DNA from: Trichosphaerium sp. ATCC 40318
Lineage: Eukaryota; Discosea; Flabellinia; Trichosidae
Direction: 5' to 3'
Length of the DNA: 64,000 nucleotides
Assembly (NCBI GenBank): GCA_038496445.1
Contig: JALMLS010000353.1
Span: 372,001-436,000 of the forward strand
The notes below the pieces were generated by a model, which was given only the letters and a program-made list of their open reading frames with translations, did no database searches and was not told where the DNA came from. Of this stretch, positions 1-11,169 are shown one piece after another; positions within the stretch are counted from its first letter, which is position 1, and each line of letters begins with the position of its first letter. Both the position numbers and the translations under genes were made by a program.

Positions 1-891
1 TTTGTGCGTTTCGGTTTTGACTGTTTGAAAATGGTAGGTACCTTCTAACGTTAGCTTGGCTTGTTCACGTTGGTATTAATAATATTGCTAACTACCACCC
101 GTTCTTGAACACAATGTTCATTGCTATGGATGGAGTTTTTAGTTTCTTTGGAGTTGTCATATTTGGGGTGTTCTCTTTTTGGCTTATGGCATGCGTTGTA
201 GCTGGTGTATTTAAGTTTGGTGTTCGCGTGCCGTTATTAGTAAAACTATATCCTATGGAGTACGATTTTTTTGCTTCAAACCGTATAAGCGCAATCACGT
301 GATTTACACATGTTGCTAGCTGTGGAGTAAAGGCTAATATGATTTTTTTTTGTTTAGACCACACAAAACAATGATGTCCGCTTTTCTGTTCAATACGTTT
401 GTCATCCTACTTGTCTCTGTTGCTGTGACACACTTCATTACAGTGTCTTTTGAAGATTACGCAAGTCTATCTGAAATTAATGGTACGCAGTGACTGTCGA
501 GGCATTAAAAGCTTGGCGAACCAAAAAAACCTACTTCGGAACAGTACACAAACAATCTGACTGGGGTTCCCCAGCAGGTTCTCCTACGTGTGCTTGGTAT
601 TATCAGGCATGCGCCTAGTCCATTGTATCACTTTTAGCTGTGTAGAAATATTATGGAATGTCACTGTTTGATTTTTTTTGTTTAGCTCTGTTTGCAATGT
701 CAGTTTCGAACCTTCGTGGATTAAAATACTTTTGGAAGTATTCTGTATATGCTCTATTCGCAGTTTCTGCAATAACATTTATTTATTTGTTATGGAAACC
801 TAGAGACGAGTCTCCTATAAAGTCTCATATGTATTCTAAACTAAATACTAAGAAACTAGACAAGAAGAAGATTAAGAAACAAAAGAAGTAA
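1..891 (+). CDS. LMBD1-like lysosomal membrane protein, 3' end
   Basis: Last exons of a gene entering from the left. Exons read about 54..259, 358..482 and 686..891; introns are GT-AG and phase-consistent. The protein has a hydrophobic helix (FSFFGVVIFGVFSFWL), then LYPMEPHKTMMSAFLFNT across the first splice, a second helix (FVILLVSVAVTHFITVSF), and VSNLRGLKYFWKYSVY before a last helix and a Lys-rich tail ending KKKIKKQKK. This order of helices and the HPME/MMNSFLFN and NLRGLKYFW-type blocks resemble the C-terminal half of LMBD1 (LMBRD1) proteins, which serve lysosomal cobalamin export. Family call rests on remembered motif similarity; a related LMBR1-domain protein is the alternative. The exon start near 54 is uncertain. 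Confidence 0.6.
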
Positions 892-1255
892 ACACCGAAC
901 CAAAAAAACAAAAACAAGAAAAAAATAACAATAAATCACGTGTTTGTACATAAACCGCTTGGGGTTTTTTTTTTCAACACAGCGGAAGGTGCAGCTCTTT
1001 ATTTTTTGAGGGTGCCCGCGGTTTTAAAATAAAGTTTAAACAAATACACCACATTTTACATGCACCGGAGTTTAGGGGTTGAAACGTTGTGCAAGGTTCA
1101 GTAAATAACAATGTGATTATTCTTAAAAGATCGTTTCGCCAACATACGTAAAACAAGGCCCCACAAGTGGGTTGTATAACAAAATACGCCAATAAGGCAA
1201 CAAAAAAGCAGTAACAACTACACAAAGCGCGTAACAATACACCTAAACTAAGAAA
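892..1255. other. Intergenic, A-rich
   Basis: A-rich spacer between the LMBD1-like stop and the first G-alpha start. It holds runs of A and one CACGTG at 938-943. No convincing coding exon was found on either strand. Confidence 0.5.
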
Positions 1256-4024
1256 ATGGGTGCGTGCCATGGAGGTAGAACAGCTAATCACGTGGCTATA
1301 TCGAAAGCTATCTCTAAAGCTAAAAGAGAGCAAGCAAAGACTATAAGGATATTATTACTAGGTTAGTAGTATTTATACTGTATATATCAAGGGAAGATAA
1401 GAGATTATTGCCCGCGATAACGTGTTAAAACAGAATTTAGTATTTTAGGAAAAAAACAAAAAAAACAAGGTTACATGAGTTTATTTTAATGTTTCTTCTC
1501 TTTATTCTTATTTATAATGCTTATATACACTATATTATAGGTGCTGGGGATAGTGGTAAATCTACATTTCTTAAACAGATGAAATGCGCTCATGATAGAC
1601 TATCTCTTGCTGATTATCAGACGTATAGGAGGATTATTAGGTACTCTTTTTTTGTTTAAAGCGATCAATTTTTCTTCAAGAAGAACTACCCAAAAAACGT
1701 TGATGCACCAAAAGTCCGGCCGTATTTTGTACTAATGTGATATGTAAGAGACAATTTAATTGCTGCAGCAAAGGGACTATATATTGGTGCAAGCCGAGAA
1801 GGTATTGATGTAACAAGTGAAACAATAGTACGTAAAATAACAAACGTTTTTAAACGCTTTATTTTTTGAAAACTCAGCGCAGTTCGGGGAGGTACCACCA
1901 ATTGTCACGTGATTTCAAAAAAAAAAACGATCGTGGACAGTTGACTAATTTTATGACGTGGGTTTTTTTGTTCGTTCTTTGCGCACGTGACATAATTATA
2001 ACAGAATTTTTGAAAAAACCTATTCAAAAAAAAAAAAAAAAAGAACTCGTTTCACGTTAGCTAAAAGCCGTAATTATTTCTCCACTACTAGTGAAATTGT
2101 TTCTACATGTTACTCCTCGCTGCTATGCAGTGGTTTTCTGGCGGAGAAACCATTTCAACGGCAAATCAGTTTAAAAACGAGCGAAACTGTCCCTTTTACT
2201 GACTTCTATCTTTTAGAACACGTATGAAACAATTATCGATGTAGATACGCGAGTATGGACGTCAGAGACGATAGAACAACTCCAGGTACCTGCAACCATC
2301 AGTCACTCCAGATGGAGATATTAACAAAGACCAGAAACTATGGAAAGATCCAGGTATTAAGAAAGTGTGGCGTTGTTATAAACTAAAATATCACTTGCTT
2401 TGGTGTACAAACTAGTGCGTTATTTTACCGACAATTCATTTATTACCTCTTTATGTGGACTTCTAAACAGTGTTTTTTTCAAAAACGAACGACATATTTC
2501 AATCGTGTTTATCAAAACCTTGCATCATTTGTTTTGTTATGTAAAAACTATCTCCGAACTTTTATTTTTGTTTTAATTCTCCTTAAATATAAAAAACGTA
2601 ACAAAAATATTTCGGGTATGACGTCATATAATGATAACATCATATAAAACCAAGTAGAGAAAATATAACGCAATAATGGTTTTCTTGTTGACCAATTTTT
2701 ATTCCGAAAAAAAAAGAAGTGAATTTTTGGGTTTTTTTCTTTCTTGTCCCTCGTATTTATATTTTGTATGAAGCCTTTTTAAACATGCTGGTCGTATTGG
2801 TTCTAGTAACTACAGACCTACAGAAGATGATATTTTCAGAGCTAGGCTCAAAACTACAGGTGCGAAGTTATTCGCTTTACAGAATTTTTTTTGTGTTTTT
2901 TTTTCAAACCTTCTTTGCCTCTCCAAGGCACGTGCAGGTACTTCTGTATTTTTATGATGTGCACACCATAACATATTGAGGGGTTTTAGTAATTTTTTAA
3001 TTCTGGCTGTGGCTATCTAACGTTTAAAAAGGTGTCAAAGAGACAACTGTAACAGTAAAAAATGATATCAGAATAACTTTCATCGATGTTGGTGGTCAGC
3101 GTTCTGAGAGGCGTAAATGGCTTGATTGTTTCGATAATGTTGATGCTATTATTTACCTTGTGGCTTTGGATGAATGCACGTGATTTTAGAGGTTTTTACA
3201 ATTTTCTCCACTCACGTGACTTTTTCGGGTTTTTTTCGAAAAGTTCGGCTTGTTGTATTACGTCTCTTCTTGGATTCTTATACTCATTAGATAACATGGT
3301 AATAGAAGAAAACAATACAACGAACAGACTCAAAGAGTCTATGGCCGTTTTACATGAGGTCAGCGGCGCATCAGCTCTAAGAGATATGGATATTCCGTTT
3401 ATTCTATTTTTAAACAAGTTCGATTTATTCCGAGCCAAGTATGAGTATGTGCCTCTCAGCGACTATTTTCCAAAATATAAAGGTAATAACGAATGCACTC
3501 CTTCAATTACAACATTAAAAACTCTTTACTTATAAAACTAAGGAAATGATTGGCAAGAGGGTGTCAAATTTGTCGCTGGAAAGTTACATGAAAGAGTTGA
3601 AGATCACAGAATAGCCAACACTTACGTGAGTACATTTTTTTTACTATTCAGCTATTAAAAAACGTAAATGTGTTTCTTTCCATCATAATGCGATCTTCCA
3701 TTTGTGCAGAACTGTCAAAATGAAACTCGTCTGTTTTTTTTCAACATCAATTTCTTTCTCTCTTGCGTACCCCTCTTCTTTTGCTTTATTTGATTAATCA
3801 CTTTGTCAACTAAACTCTCTTCACCATAATTAACTTTTCAATAGGTCACGTGTGGTTTAGACACGAGAAATTGTTCCCGCGTATTCAGATCAATTTACGA
3901 GGAGATTTTAATGGATAACTTGACAGCAGTATCCGCTTTGAGTAAATCATCAAAATCAAGCTCAAAAGCATCATCATGCGAATCTGAAACAAGAAGTAGT
4001 TCTGAACCTCGTGTCATTTTCTAA
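1256..4024 (+). CDS. Heterotrimeric G-protein alpha subunit with Ser-rich C-terminal extension
   Basis: GTP-binding transducer acting at the inner face of the plasma membrane. Nine exons: 1256..1361, 1541..1640, 1749..1827, 2275..2402, 2774..2859, 3032..3175, 3291..3482, 3543..3625, 3845..4024, giving 365 residues with no internal stop. The start MGACH supplies Gly2 for myristoylation and Cys4 for palmitoylation. Visible motifs: P-loop GAGDSGKST, switch I RLKTTG, switch [14 protein letters not shown] with the catalytic Gln, G4 FLNKFD, G5 TCGLDT. The helical domain is shorter than usual around exons 3-4 and that join is the least certain. After helix alpha5 ([12 protein letters not shown]) there are about 27 extra residues rich in Ser and Lys; most G-alphas end near here, and this end contacts receptors. 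The exon 6/7 intron needs a GC donor (3176-3177). Confidence 0.9.
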
Positions 4025-4949
4025 AAAGAGGAAGAGCGTTATGTAATCATGCGCAAAGAGAGTTGAATTTTTTTATCTACAAGTGAAATACCAAAAAACC
4101 AAAGTAAATATTGTACAGTAGCGACCCTAGTATCAAAGAAATGGGTGAAAGTAAATTATAATTAATTAAAACGAAGTATATTCGATTGCATGTATGAATT
4201 GGGATGTTATGAGTACCCACTGACTTCGTATAAAAACAACTTTGTGACAAAGCAAGTTAATTAATAAGTGGATATTTGTAATCTTATCAAGAAGGTCTGA
4301 CTAGTGATAGAGTTGCAAAAGATATATGCAAGAGAGTTAGTTGAGTTATAGTGGATAAGAGTAGGTGTTGATGAACTGGGGCAAAGCATTGTGACCTGAA
4401 ATATCGCTATTTTTCAATTTAGCTACTTTTCAAAGGTAACTCCTGATTAGTAGCAAGCACGTGACTTTGCTGGTCCTAGCATCACACAAAGTACTCCGTA
4501 AGGATACAACTATAGCTTTATTTCAGGTCAAAACCGTTTGCTAAGTTCATGTCGACTTCTAGTTAAACGTATCCGCTTTGCGGTATACTGAATTTTGCTA
4601 GTTTCCTGTCGTTTAGTGCGTGTTTACAAATCAAATTTACTGTTCTGAGCTGTATCGTTTGTTGTCATTTTTTGGGCGTTTTTACAAGGAAAACTCGCAC
4701 AGTTTTCGGCTTTTTTGCCTTCTCGCTCACAACGCATAAAAATAGTCGAGCTTGGCTCTCCTACGCACGTAAAGCCATATTAAGAGGCGGAAACGTTTAA
4801 GTGGAAGTCGACATGCTCAATAGGTTCTGTAAGTTTATTGTCTTGTGTTGCTTTCGCATCCTATTCAACTTTAACCAGTTTTAGCACCTCCTTCCTTTCT
4901 TAATTGGGCAAGTTTTTCCTTTTTTACCCTTGTCGCCACTATAGCTGGC
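4025..4949. other. Intergenic region
   Basis: Spacer between the G-alpha stop and the Frizzled-like start. No exon with family similarity was seen on either strand. It contains a CACGTG at about 4459. The 150 bases before 4950 are pyrimidine-rich on the plus strand, as expected for a leader, but no defined promoter element can be named. Confidence 0.45.
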
Positions 4950-7407
4950 ATGAATTTATTCATGGTCTCTAGCCTGCTAATCGCTTTTGCTTTCATTACA
5001 GTGTGGCTACCAGTCACTAACGCTCAAACATGTATGCCATTCACTGTAGAGAGTAACTGCGTATACGAGGGGACTAATAGCTCGTTTCAAATATTTGTAC
5101 CGTATGCTCGTCAAGAAACGTTACTAACGAACTATTCAACATTCGCTACGGATATTTCAACGGCATTGAGCTTGGACAGGGAGTACGTGCAAAAAAAAAA
5201 AGTTATTTAACAAATGGAACCTCACGTACTTGCGGTACTAACTAGTACGTAGTTGTGGCAGAGAATTGAAAGAACTCGTTTGTAAACGAGTTTTTCGACC
5301 ATGCGGCGGTTTTCCGCCAATAACCGCGTGTTATTCACAATGCCAACGCGCACTAACTGCTTGCGAACGATTATTCGAGATCGTCCCCGAAAAAAAACTA
5401 AATTGCAACGAAACAGAGGAGTTCTTTGGTACAACGCATTAAACAACGTAACAGTGGCGGTTCTTGTACTAACGGTTGTACCAGGTCTTACTTTTGATGC
5501 GTATACACCAGCACCTTGCAACGAACGACGGGTAGCCATTGTAGAAGAAGACTGTATGTTTCCGTTCAAATACAACAAAGAAGCGAAATCGGATGAGCCT
5601 CCGTGCGCCATATCATGTCCTTTCCCCGATAAATCACTTTGTAGAGTACCACACTTGGTATGGCGCACTAACACATCGTTTGAAAAGAACTAACAAATCC
5701 ACTAGATTTTCTATATTTTGAACCCGATTTCTTTGGTCGTTGGCGTCTTTACACTTGCTACATTTCTTTCAAGTAAGAAAAGAAGGAGATTTCCTGTCAA
5801 TTTACATATTATTCTCATGGTGTACGTACACGTGAAACAAGAACAATCATAGTTTTTTTGTTGCAAACAAAAAAAAAGAGAAAACTAAACTTTTTTTCAA
5901 TAGATTTCTAAGTCTTGTTGTGCCTTTGGGGCAGATACCTTCTTTTTTGGTATCACGTGAAACTATGTTATGTGAGAATGATTATACATACAGAACAAAA
6001 TATAAGGCCCAGAATATACCGTGCCTCATTCAAGGTAACCGTTTTTTTCAAAGAAAAAAAAACGAAGTCAAAACAATTGAAGTTCTTACTGCTTGTGAAT
6101 AGGTATAATAGTTTATATTGGAGGTTTAAGTGCAACGTTTTATTGGGCATCATTGGGACTTATTACTGCAATGTCATTGTACAGCTTAGAGACAAATTGG
6201 AGCAAAACTGTGAGGTACTCATTATTGTCTAAAACCAAAGAACATCACGTCTAACAACTCACTTTTCTAACTAGATATCTCTTCTATTTTTTTCCTGGAA
6301 GTGTAGTTGCTGCTATTATCATAGCAAACTTGGCGTTTACAAAGTTCAGATCACAGCCTTCTTGTTTGTCTGTGTGCTTTATATCGTTCTTACCAGAAGA
6401 TGCAACACTAGTTGCAATAGGTGTAATTCCAGCTATTTTATCCGTTGTAATCAACGTTGTTTGTGTTTCATACATTACATACAAGATATTTGAAGCATAT
6501 TTGGTACAGTAACGGCTCATATACAATCTATTAACTCCAACACAGCGGGTAAGTAAAATGTCAAAGCTGAGTAAAAAGAAAAAAGCAAAAAAGTACAATT
6601 ATCCTTCCTTCACCTTGCACTATACTTAACTTTTTATTAGGCTGCTATTAGCTCAAGCTGGTATGTGGGTTTACTTAGTAGGAGCAGGGTGGACTGCTAT
6701 GTGCGTTGTAGTAGGGTGGTGTAGGTACGAATGCAGCCAAAATCAAAATCTGTTTAACGGGCTGTAGTGTACCTATTAAAGGTCAAACACGTGTACTAAG
6801 AGAAGTCAGTTTCTGGATAGACTGCGTTACAAGCGGTTCAGGAAATTGCGGTATGTGTTACTTTAAAGTCGATGAATACAAATCTACACGTGGATAGTGC
6901 TAAGGCTTACCCTATTTTTGCTTAAGGCGCTTTTCCAACAACTGTTTCTGAAGCAGTGACGAATACAGTCATATTTTCCATGTCAACTACAGGTATAGTA
7001 TCATTCCTAACGGCAATGGGTACGTCATTTTAAAATAAAAACCCAAAAGACACATTGTTATAGACATCTAATTGGGATTGTTTAGCGATGCCTGATTTTT
7101 TTCCTCTTATTGTGAGGAACTACTATTACTGTACTTGTCGTTATGATCTATGGCTTGTAAAGTATAAAAAAGGCCAGACAGGGTCTCAAAAGACAAGTAA
7201 AACGAATGCTTCAAGCTATAGATCAGATGAGTCAAATAGTGTTGCTACAATGGGGAACACAGAAAAGGACAACAAGGAACAGTTACAAATTTAGAGCTTG
7301 AAGTAGATCACTCTTTCGGCTCAGATAATATAAGCTCTGAGAGTGATGATAATATAGATTTTATAGACGATGATGATGAAGATCAGGAATCCACTGTTGT
7401 GGTGTAA
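4950..7407 (+). CDS. Frizzled/Smoothened-like seven-transmembrane receptor
   Basis: Twelve exons: 4950..5182, 5253..5428, 5485..5657, 5706..5821, 5904..6034, 6103..6214, 6275..6508, 6641..6724, 6768..6850, 6927..7019, 7117..7156, 7263..7407, giving 539 residues in one frame. A signal peptide (MNLFMVSSLLIAFAFITVW, ending near TNAQ) leads to a Cys-rich domain with the Fz pattern (ELVCKRVFRPCGGF, CYSQCQRALTACERLF), then a CAISCPFP motif as in amoebal Frizzled/Smoothened-like proteins. Seven helices follow, starting PISLVVGVFTLATFLSS, with KKRRRFPVNLHIILM, PCLIQG, and VLREVSFWIDC. The tail is very acidic (DNIDFIDDDDEDQES). Family roles are cell-surface signalling; ligand and coupling are unknown. 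Lying next to a G-alpha gene is suggestive only. Confidence 0.85.
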
Positions 7408-7497
7408 AGAGAGAAAAAAAATAATGCTTTGGTTGAAAAGCAATTTGTAAACTATAGTTTCTTCAATAAAGATAAACTAAAATGAAATAACGTACAC

Positions 7498-7833
7498 CTA
7501 GAAATTGGATGACTTCTCTGATTTTTTTGACACATCACAGCCTGAATTGGTGATAAAAAAGACCAGAGAAGCAAACGCAACGCCACATGCGTTGTAGCTA
7601 TTGATATAAATATCGTCGTTAACATTGTGTGCTCTGAATGTTGTTACAATGTGCGCTCCGTGAGTTATGGCAGTGGCTTCGTTTTCAAAGATATCATCCA
7701 CGTGCTTGCTTTCGGTTTGACTCAGTACTTCTGATTGTTCTGAAATTATTGGATTTCGGTTTTGAAAATTAAGTTGACATTTTTTGTCATAGAAAGCGCG
7801 CTCTGAATGACTGAGCCACAAATCAAACGCCAA
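7498..7833 (-). CDS. Uncertain hypothetical protein, 111 residues
   Basis: Single open frame whose start overlaps the divergent F-box gene start (7807) by 27 bases. It has acidic and His-containing stretches and one hydrophobic segment (ACGVAFASLVFFITNSG) near the C-terminus. No family was recognised. It may instead be antisense noise over the downstream flank of the receptor gene; splice sites were not needed. Kept because few other frames here stay open this long. Confidence 0.25.
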   Translation of the reverse strand: MAFDLWLSHSERAFYDKKCQLNFQNRNPIISEQSEVLSQTESKHVDDIFENEATAITHGAHIVTTFRAHNVNDDIYINSYNACGVAFASLVFFITNSGCDVSKKSEKSSNF

Positions 7834-9082
7834 TATGGCAGCGATACGCTATTACAGACTCTACCATCCGAAATATGGCAGCACATCCGTTCTCAATGCC
7901 ATTGGACTGCTATCGGCTCTATTCACGCTGTATCGTCTACTTGGCACAAAGAAGCAGCGAAACCAACGTTTGAACAAAAACTATACCGCAACATCATAGA
8001 ATCAACTCTTAACGAATACACGTTCTTCAAAACAATGAAAATTAACGTTTCAGAGTGGTTAGATCGTTTTGACAACACCGTACGCTTATTAATCGTTTAT
8101 TTCGTACTACGAGCGTTGAACTAAGCTCCAACAGGTTACATACAAGTGTATCTTCAAGGATCAGTTACTAGAAATAGTATCCGAGTTGGAAAAGCTGAAA
8201 AAAATCGTATCCAAGACGGTGCCTTGGAAAGAAAACTATGAGGGTGCTTTATCAATTGTCGGAAGTTTCTCTGAGAAAAAATTCGCTGACAAGGTACCTG
8301 GTAGCTACTCGTTCATCGGTGGTACTCCTACTGTTCCTTCTGATGCTGATATATCTGGTTGGAACATCGGTGATGGTAAAACACTCGTTGCACAGCTTGA
8401 TATGCTTGATTTTTCTCACGTGTTGAGCACTCAAGATCTATTCCCTAAAAAAGGTATTTTATACTTTTTTCACACTGAGTGGAGTACTCCTTCTGTGTTC
8501 CATATTGTACGGCTTTTGTTTCTTCTTGTTGTTTTATATGATTATACGTAGTTGAACTACGTAGTAGAGCCATTAATGACTCGGCTTAAGTCGAACTGTA
8601 TCGAGTCATTAACTGCTTGCACTTATTACACGTGATTTTGTACTAATTGTATTTAGGATACGGAGGATTGTGATACATTGAAATGGGCAACAGGATATTC
8701 ACCTGGGGAAGGACGAATGCTCAAGAGTGTTATATCTTCAGCTATTAAAGATACACTTTTTGTCGATAGTTCTAAGCTTGAATCATTGATTAAAGAAGAC
8801 CTCCCGAAAGACAAGAAATGGGACAGTAGAGAAGCACTTGAAGAGTTTGAAAAAGATAGAGCAAAGTACACATTTCGTGATGGTTATTTCCCAGGTTGTC
8901 ATCGGGTTGGAGGATACAAGAGTTTTTGTAGTCAAGGTAATTCTGTGTTAAGTGAAGGCGAGAGATTGTACATTCAAACATCTCATGATGGTGATTTATG
9001 GCACTCTTTTATCTTCAGTACTGATATTTCTAATGTTGGTGACTACTCAAAAGTAAATCTGATGATGTCTGACGACGTATAA
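7807..9082 (+). CDS. F-box protein with DUF1963/YwqG-like domain
   Basis: Three exons: 7807..8079, 8126..8506, 8657..9082 (donors GTACGC and GTACGG), about 359 residues. The N-terminus has an F-box-like helix set (LQTLPSEIWQHIRSQ, then VSSTWHKEA), the segment that recruits Skp1 in SCF ubiquitin ligases. The rest matches the order of blocks in DUF1963: a GGTPTVPSDADISGW entry, VAQLDMLDFS, LFPKKGILYFFH, VGGYKSF, LYIQTSHDGD and a closing HSFIFSTDI strand. DUF1963 is of unknown biochemical role; here it may bind the substrate for ubiquitination (inference). The second donor could alternatively be a few bases upstream. Confidence 0.7.
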
Positions 9083-9818
9083 TAGAGAACAAAACAAAAC
9101 AATAAAATTTAACTCAGCATTTAAGCATTCATTTACAGCTGTACATTGGCCAAGACTTGCCCTCCCTTCCCGGTTCGTGACGAAATCTTGTGTTCACATC
9201 GACCTTTAAACTTCCATCTGTCATACTCTCTTGTTGTTTACCATTGGTGAAATGGCACTTAGCCAACTGTCCATAAACCATTTCTCGTAGTATAACAACT
9301 TTCAGTTTCACAGTTGCTCTTCTCTGAAAACCGAATCGGAATAGAGTCGACTATTTCCAACTTTTCACGTTTTGCCGATAGATTCGGTATTCTATTCGTT
9401 TGGAACATCGCTAGTTACCCTTCATCTTCAGGAGCAGAGGTAAACGAAATATCAAAGTAATGTTTGTAAAATAAAACAATGATACGAGTTAGTTCCTGAG
9501 CCGAAATATGTACGGTGCATCCCGCATAGAACGAAAGAAACCTAATACAAAAGTTTGTTGTATAAGCTTCGTTCTACTTTGGAAAAGTTCAGAGCTCTTA
9601 TCGGGTAAATTATTCCGAATAGTTGCTGTAAGCTTACACTTTTTGACTCAATGACCCGCTAGTAAGCAAACCCGATACATATAAAAGTACAGTACGGATA
9701 TCATACGCTGTAATACTGAAGTATCTGTGTTGGTGCCAGCAGTATTTGTACACAACTGTTCAGTAAACAGCAAAAAGTCAACGGGTTTTTTTTGATCTTC
9801 AAAACACCAAGTATCTTC
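9083..9818. other. Mostly non-coding spacer with a weak minus-strand coding signal
   Basis: Between 9123 and about 9410 on the minus strand two overlapping frames stay open: one begins MFQTNRIPNLSAKREKLE, the other contains VYGQLAKCHFTNGKQQES. They can be joined only with weak splice sites, so no gene is called. No family similarity was recognised in the rest. Confidence 0.3.
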
Positions 9819-10314
9819 ATGCGTTTACACCTTATCATCACCTTCACTTTTGTCCTTATCGTAATGCGAATACAAAAGCCTGCGACATCTTCTTACTTCA
9901 ATCTAGGTAGCTTCACAGCCACCTCCTTGCTGTCAACTTCTCCCTTCTGGTAGATGCAGGGACATATCTTGTGCTCGTAGAGGCGTCGCGTTTGGACAAC
10001 CAACAAGTTGTATACCCGTTGTAAGAGCAGTCCCAGGAGGTACGTGTACAATCTAAACCAAGAAAAGCTCTTTTACTTCTCGTAGTACTTATCTGTGATG
10101 GTTTTTAGGGCAAACACGTGATTGTATTTGTGTTCCGAGAGACCCAGTTTTAAGAGAGCGAACATGCGCCACGCTTGCCCCTCCAACCTGCCAAGATCTT
10201 GCTTGTACCAACCGATTGAGAGCTATTGGATTCCCTAATCCTCCTGGTTGTACATCAGTTCTTACAATACCACTCGGCACTCAAAGACAGTGTGTATGCT
10301 CTGTCTGTTATTAA
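9819..10314 (+). CDS. Secreted Cys-rich protein of two repeated modules
   Basis: Three exons: 9819..9860, 9907..10039, 10109..10314, giving 126 residues. Exon 1 plus the next codons encode a signal peptide (MRLHLIITFTFVLIVASQ). The mature part is two copies of a module of about 47 residues: copy one runs CCQLLPSGRCRDISC to RDCICVP, copy two CATLAPPTCQDLAC to RQCVCSV. Shared spacing is C-x6/7-C-x4-C, about 13-14 residues, C, about 15-16 residues ending in a basic residue, then C-x-C. No Asp/His/Ser catalytic set is evident, so an extracellular binding or structural role is inferred. The family was not recognised. Confidence 0.75.
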
Positions 10315-10445
10315 ACAAGAAGTAATAAATAGCATATTACCTTAGCGACTTAAACATTTTCTGTCTTCTATGTTGTCATGCTTTTTTATTCTTCAAATAA
10401 ATGATTTTTCTATTGCCTCATAAAATTCTTGAACTTTTTTTTTAA

Positions 10446-10943
10446 GGGGGAAGAAGATGCATTAAGATGCATCACTTAACAGCATGTATAGAGTTGTTAT
10501 ATGTGGTGTGTGATACTAAAGGGGAATTTTATGTATTAAGACGTCTCACTTAATAGTGTACACTGTTTGTATTAGGCTACAAAGGGGGAAGATTGTATGC
10601 TAAGTTCCGTCACTTAACAGTGCACACAGACGCTATTGTGCAATAAAGGGGGAAAATGATGCATTAAGGTACACCACTTAACAGTGTATAGACTTGCTAT
10701 ACGTGGTGTGATACTAGTTTCACAAACACGTCTCTTTACTGGGGCAAATAAGTGTTAAGACAGACCACTTAACAAGTTTTTTGTTAGTACCTACCATTGG
10801 CAGCGTACTAGAGCGCTATTGGAGTTAAAGCTTGTGAAATTAAAAAAAATTCACAACCTACACGTCATCATTACACAACACTTTTTTTTTCAATAAATCA
10901 TCTCTTATAGGGGCGCTTTTGTGTTTAAGATGACTCACTTAAC
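10446..10943 (+). repeat. Six-unit repeat array with TTAAG-N6-CA-CTTAA core
   Basis: Six units at 10446, 10521, 10584, 10648, 10741 and 10910. Each has a run of 4-5 G, about 10-16 spacer bases, TTAAG (CTAAG in unit 3), six variable bases, CA, then CTTAA. TTAAG and CTTAA can pair over an 8-base loop. The first four units are 63-75 bases apart, and flanks of units 1 and 4 share TGTATAGA and GTGGTGTG-GATACTA segments, so the true repeat is longer. Possibly small RNA genes or a decayed minisatellite. Confidence 0.75.
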
Positions 10944-10984
10944 CTCATTGAACAATACCACCACTGGCAGCGTACTAGAGCGCT
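10798..10984 (+). repeat. Duplicated 20-mer TGGCAGCGTACTAGAGCGCT
   Basis: The exact 20-mer occurs at 10798..10817 and 10965..10984, each after TACCA and each preceded by one of the TTAAG-CTTAA units. AGCG and CGCT inside it can form a short stem. The spacing and shared order suggest a larger duplication of unit plus 20-mer. Confidence 0.7.
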
Positions 10985-11035
10985 TTAAGTGGCTCAGCGA
11001 AGCCCATGCGAGCTGCAAATATCCTGAGTTTTCTG

Positions 11036-11066
11036 GGAAATCTTTGAGCTGGTATCAAAGATTTCC
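11036..11066 (+). other. Perfect 12-bp hairpin
   Basis: GGAAATCTTTGA at 11036..11047 pairs fully with TCAAAGATTTCC at 11055..11066 around a 7-base loop GCTGGTA. It follows the second 20-mer copy and could be part of a structured non-coding RNA; no RNA family was recognised. Confidence 0.6.
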
Positions 11067-11169
11067 ACCTTGTGACTACACATAGCTGGTTCTTTAATAC
11101 ACGTTACAGTTTTATTTATAGTACATTTTTTTATTAAGTTTTACTAATGGGGGTGGTAGGTGTATTAAG

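Noticed and set aside
6330-6600. Minus-strand 104-residue frame over the receptor gene
   Set aside because: Shadow of a transmembrane-helix exon; the plus-strand frame is conserved and spliced in phase.
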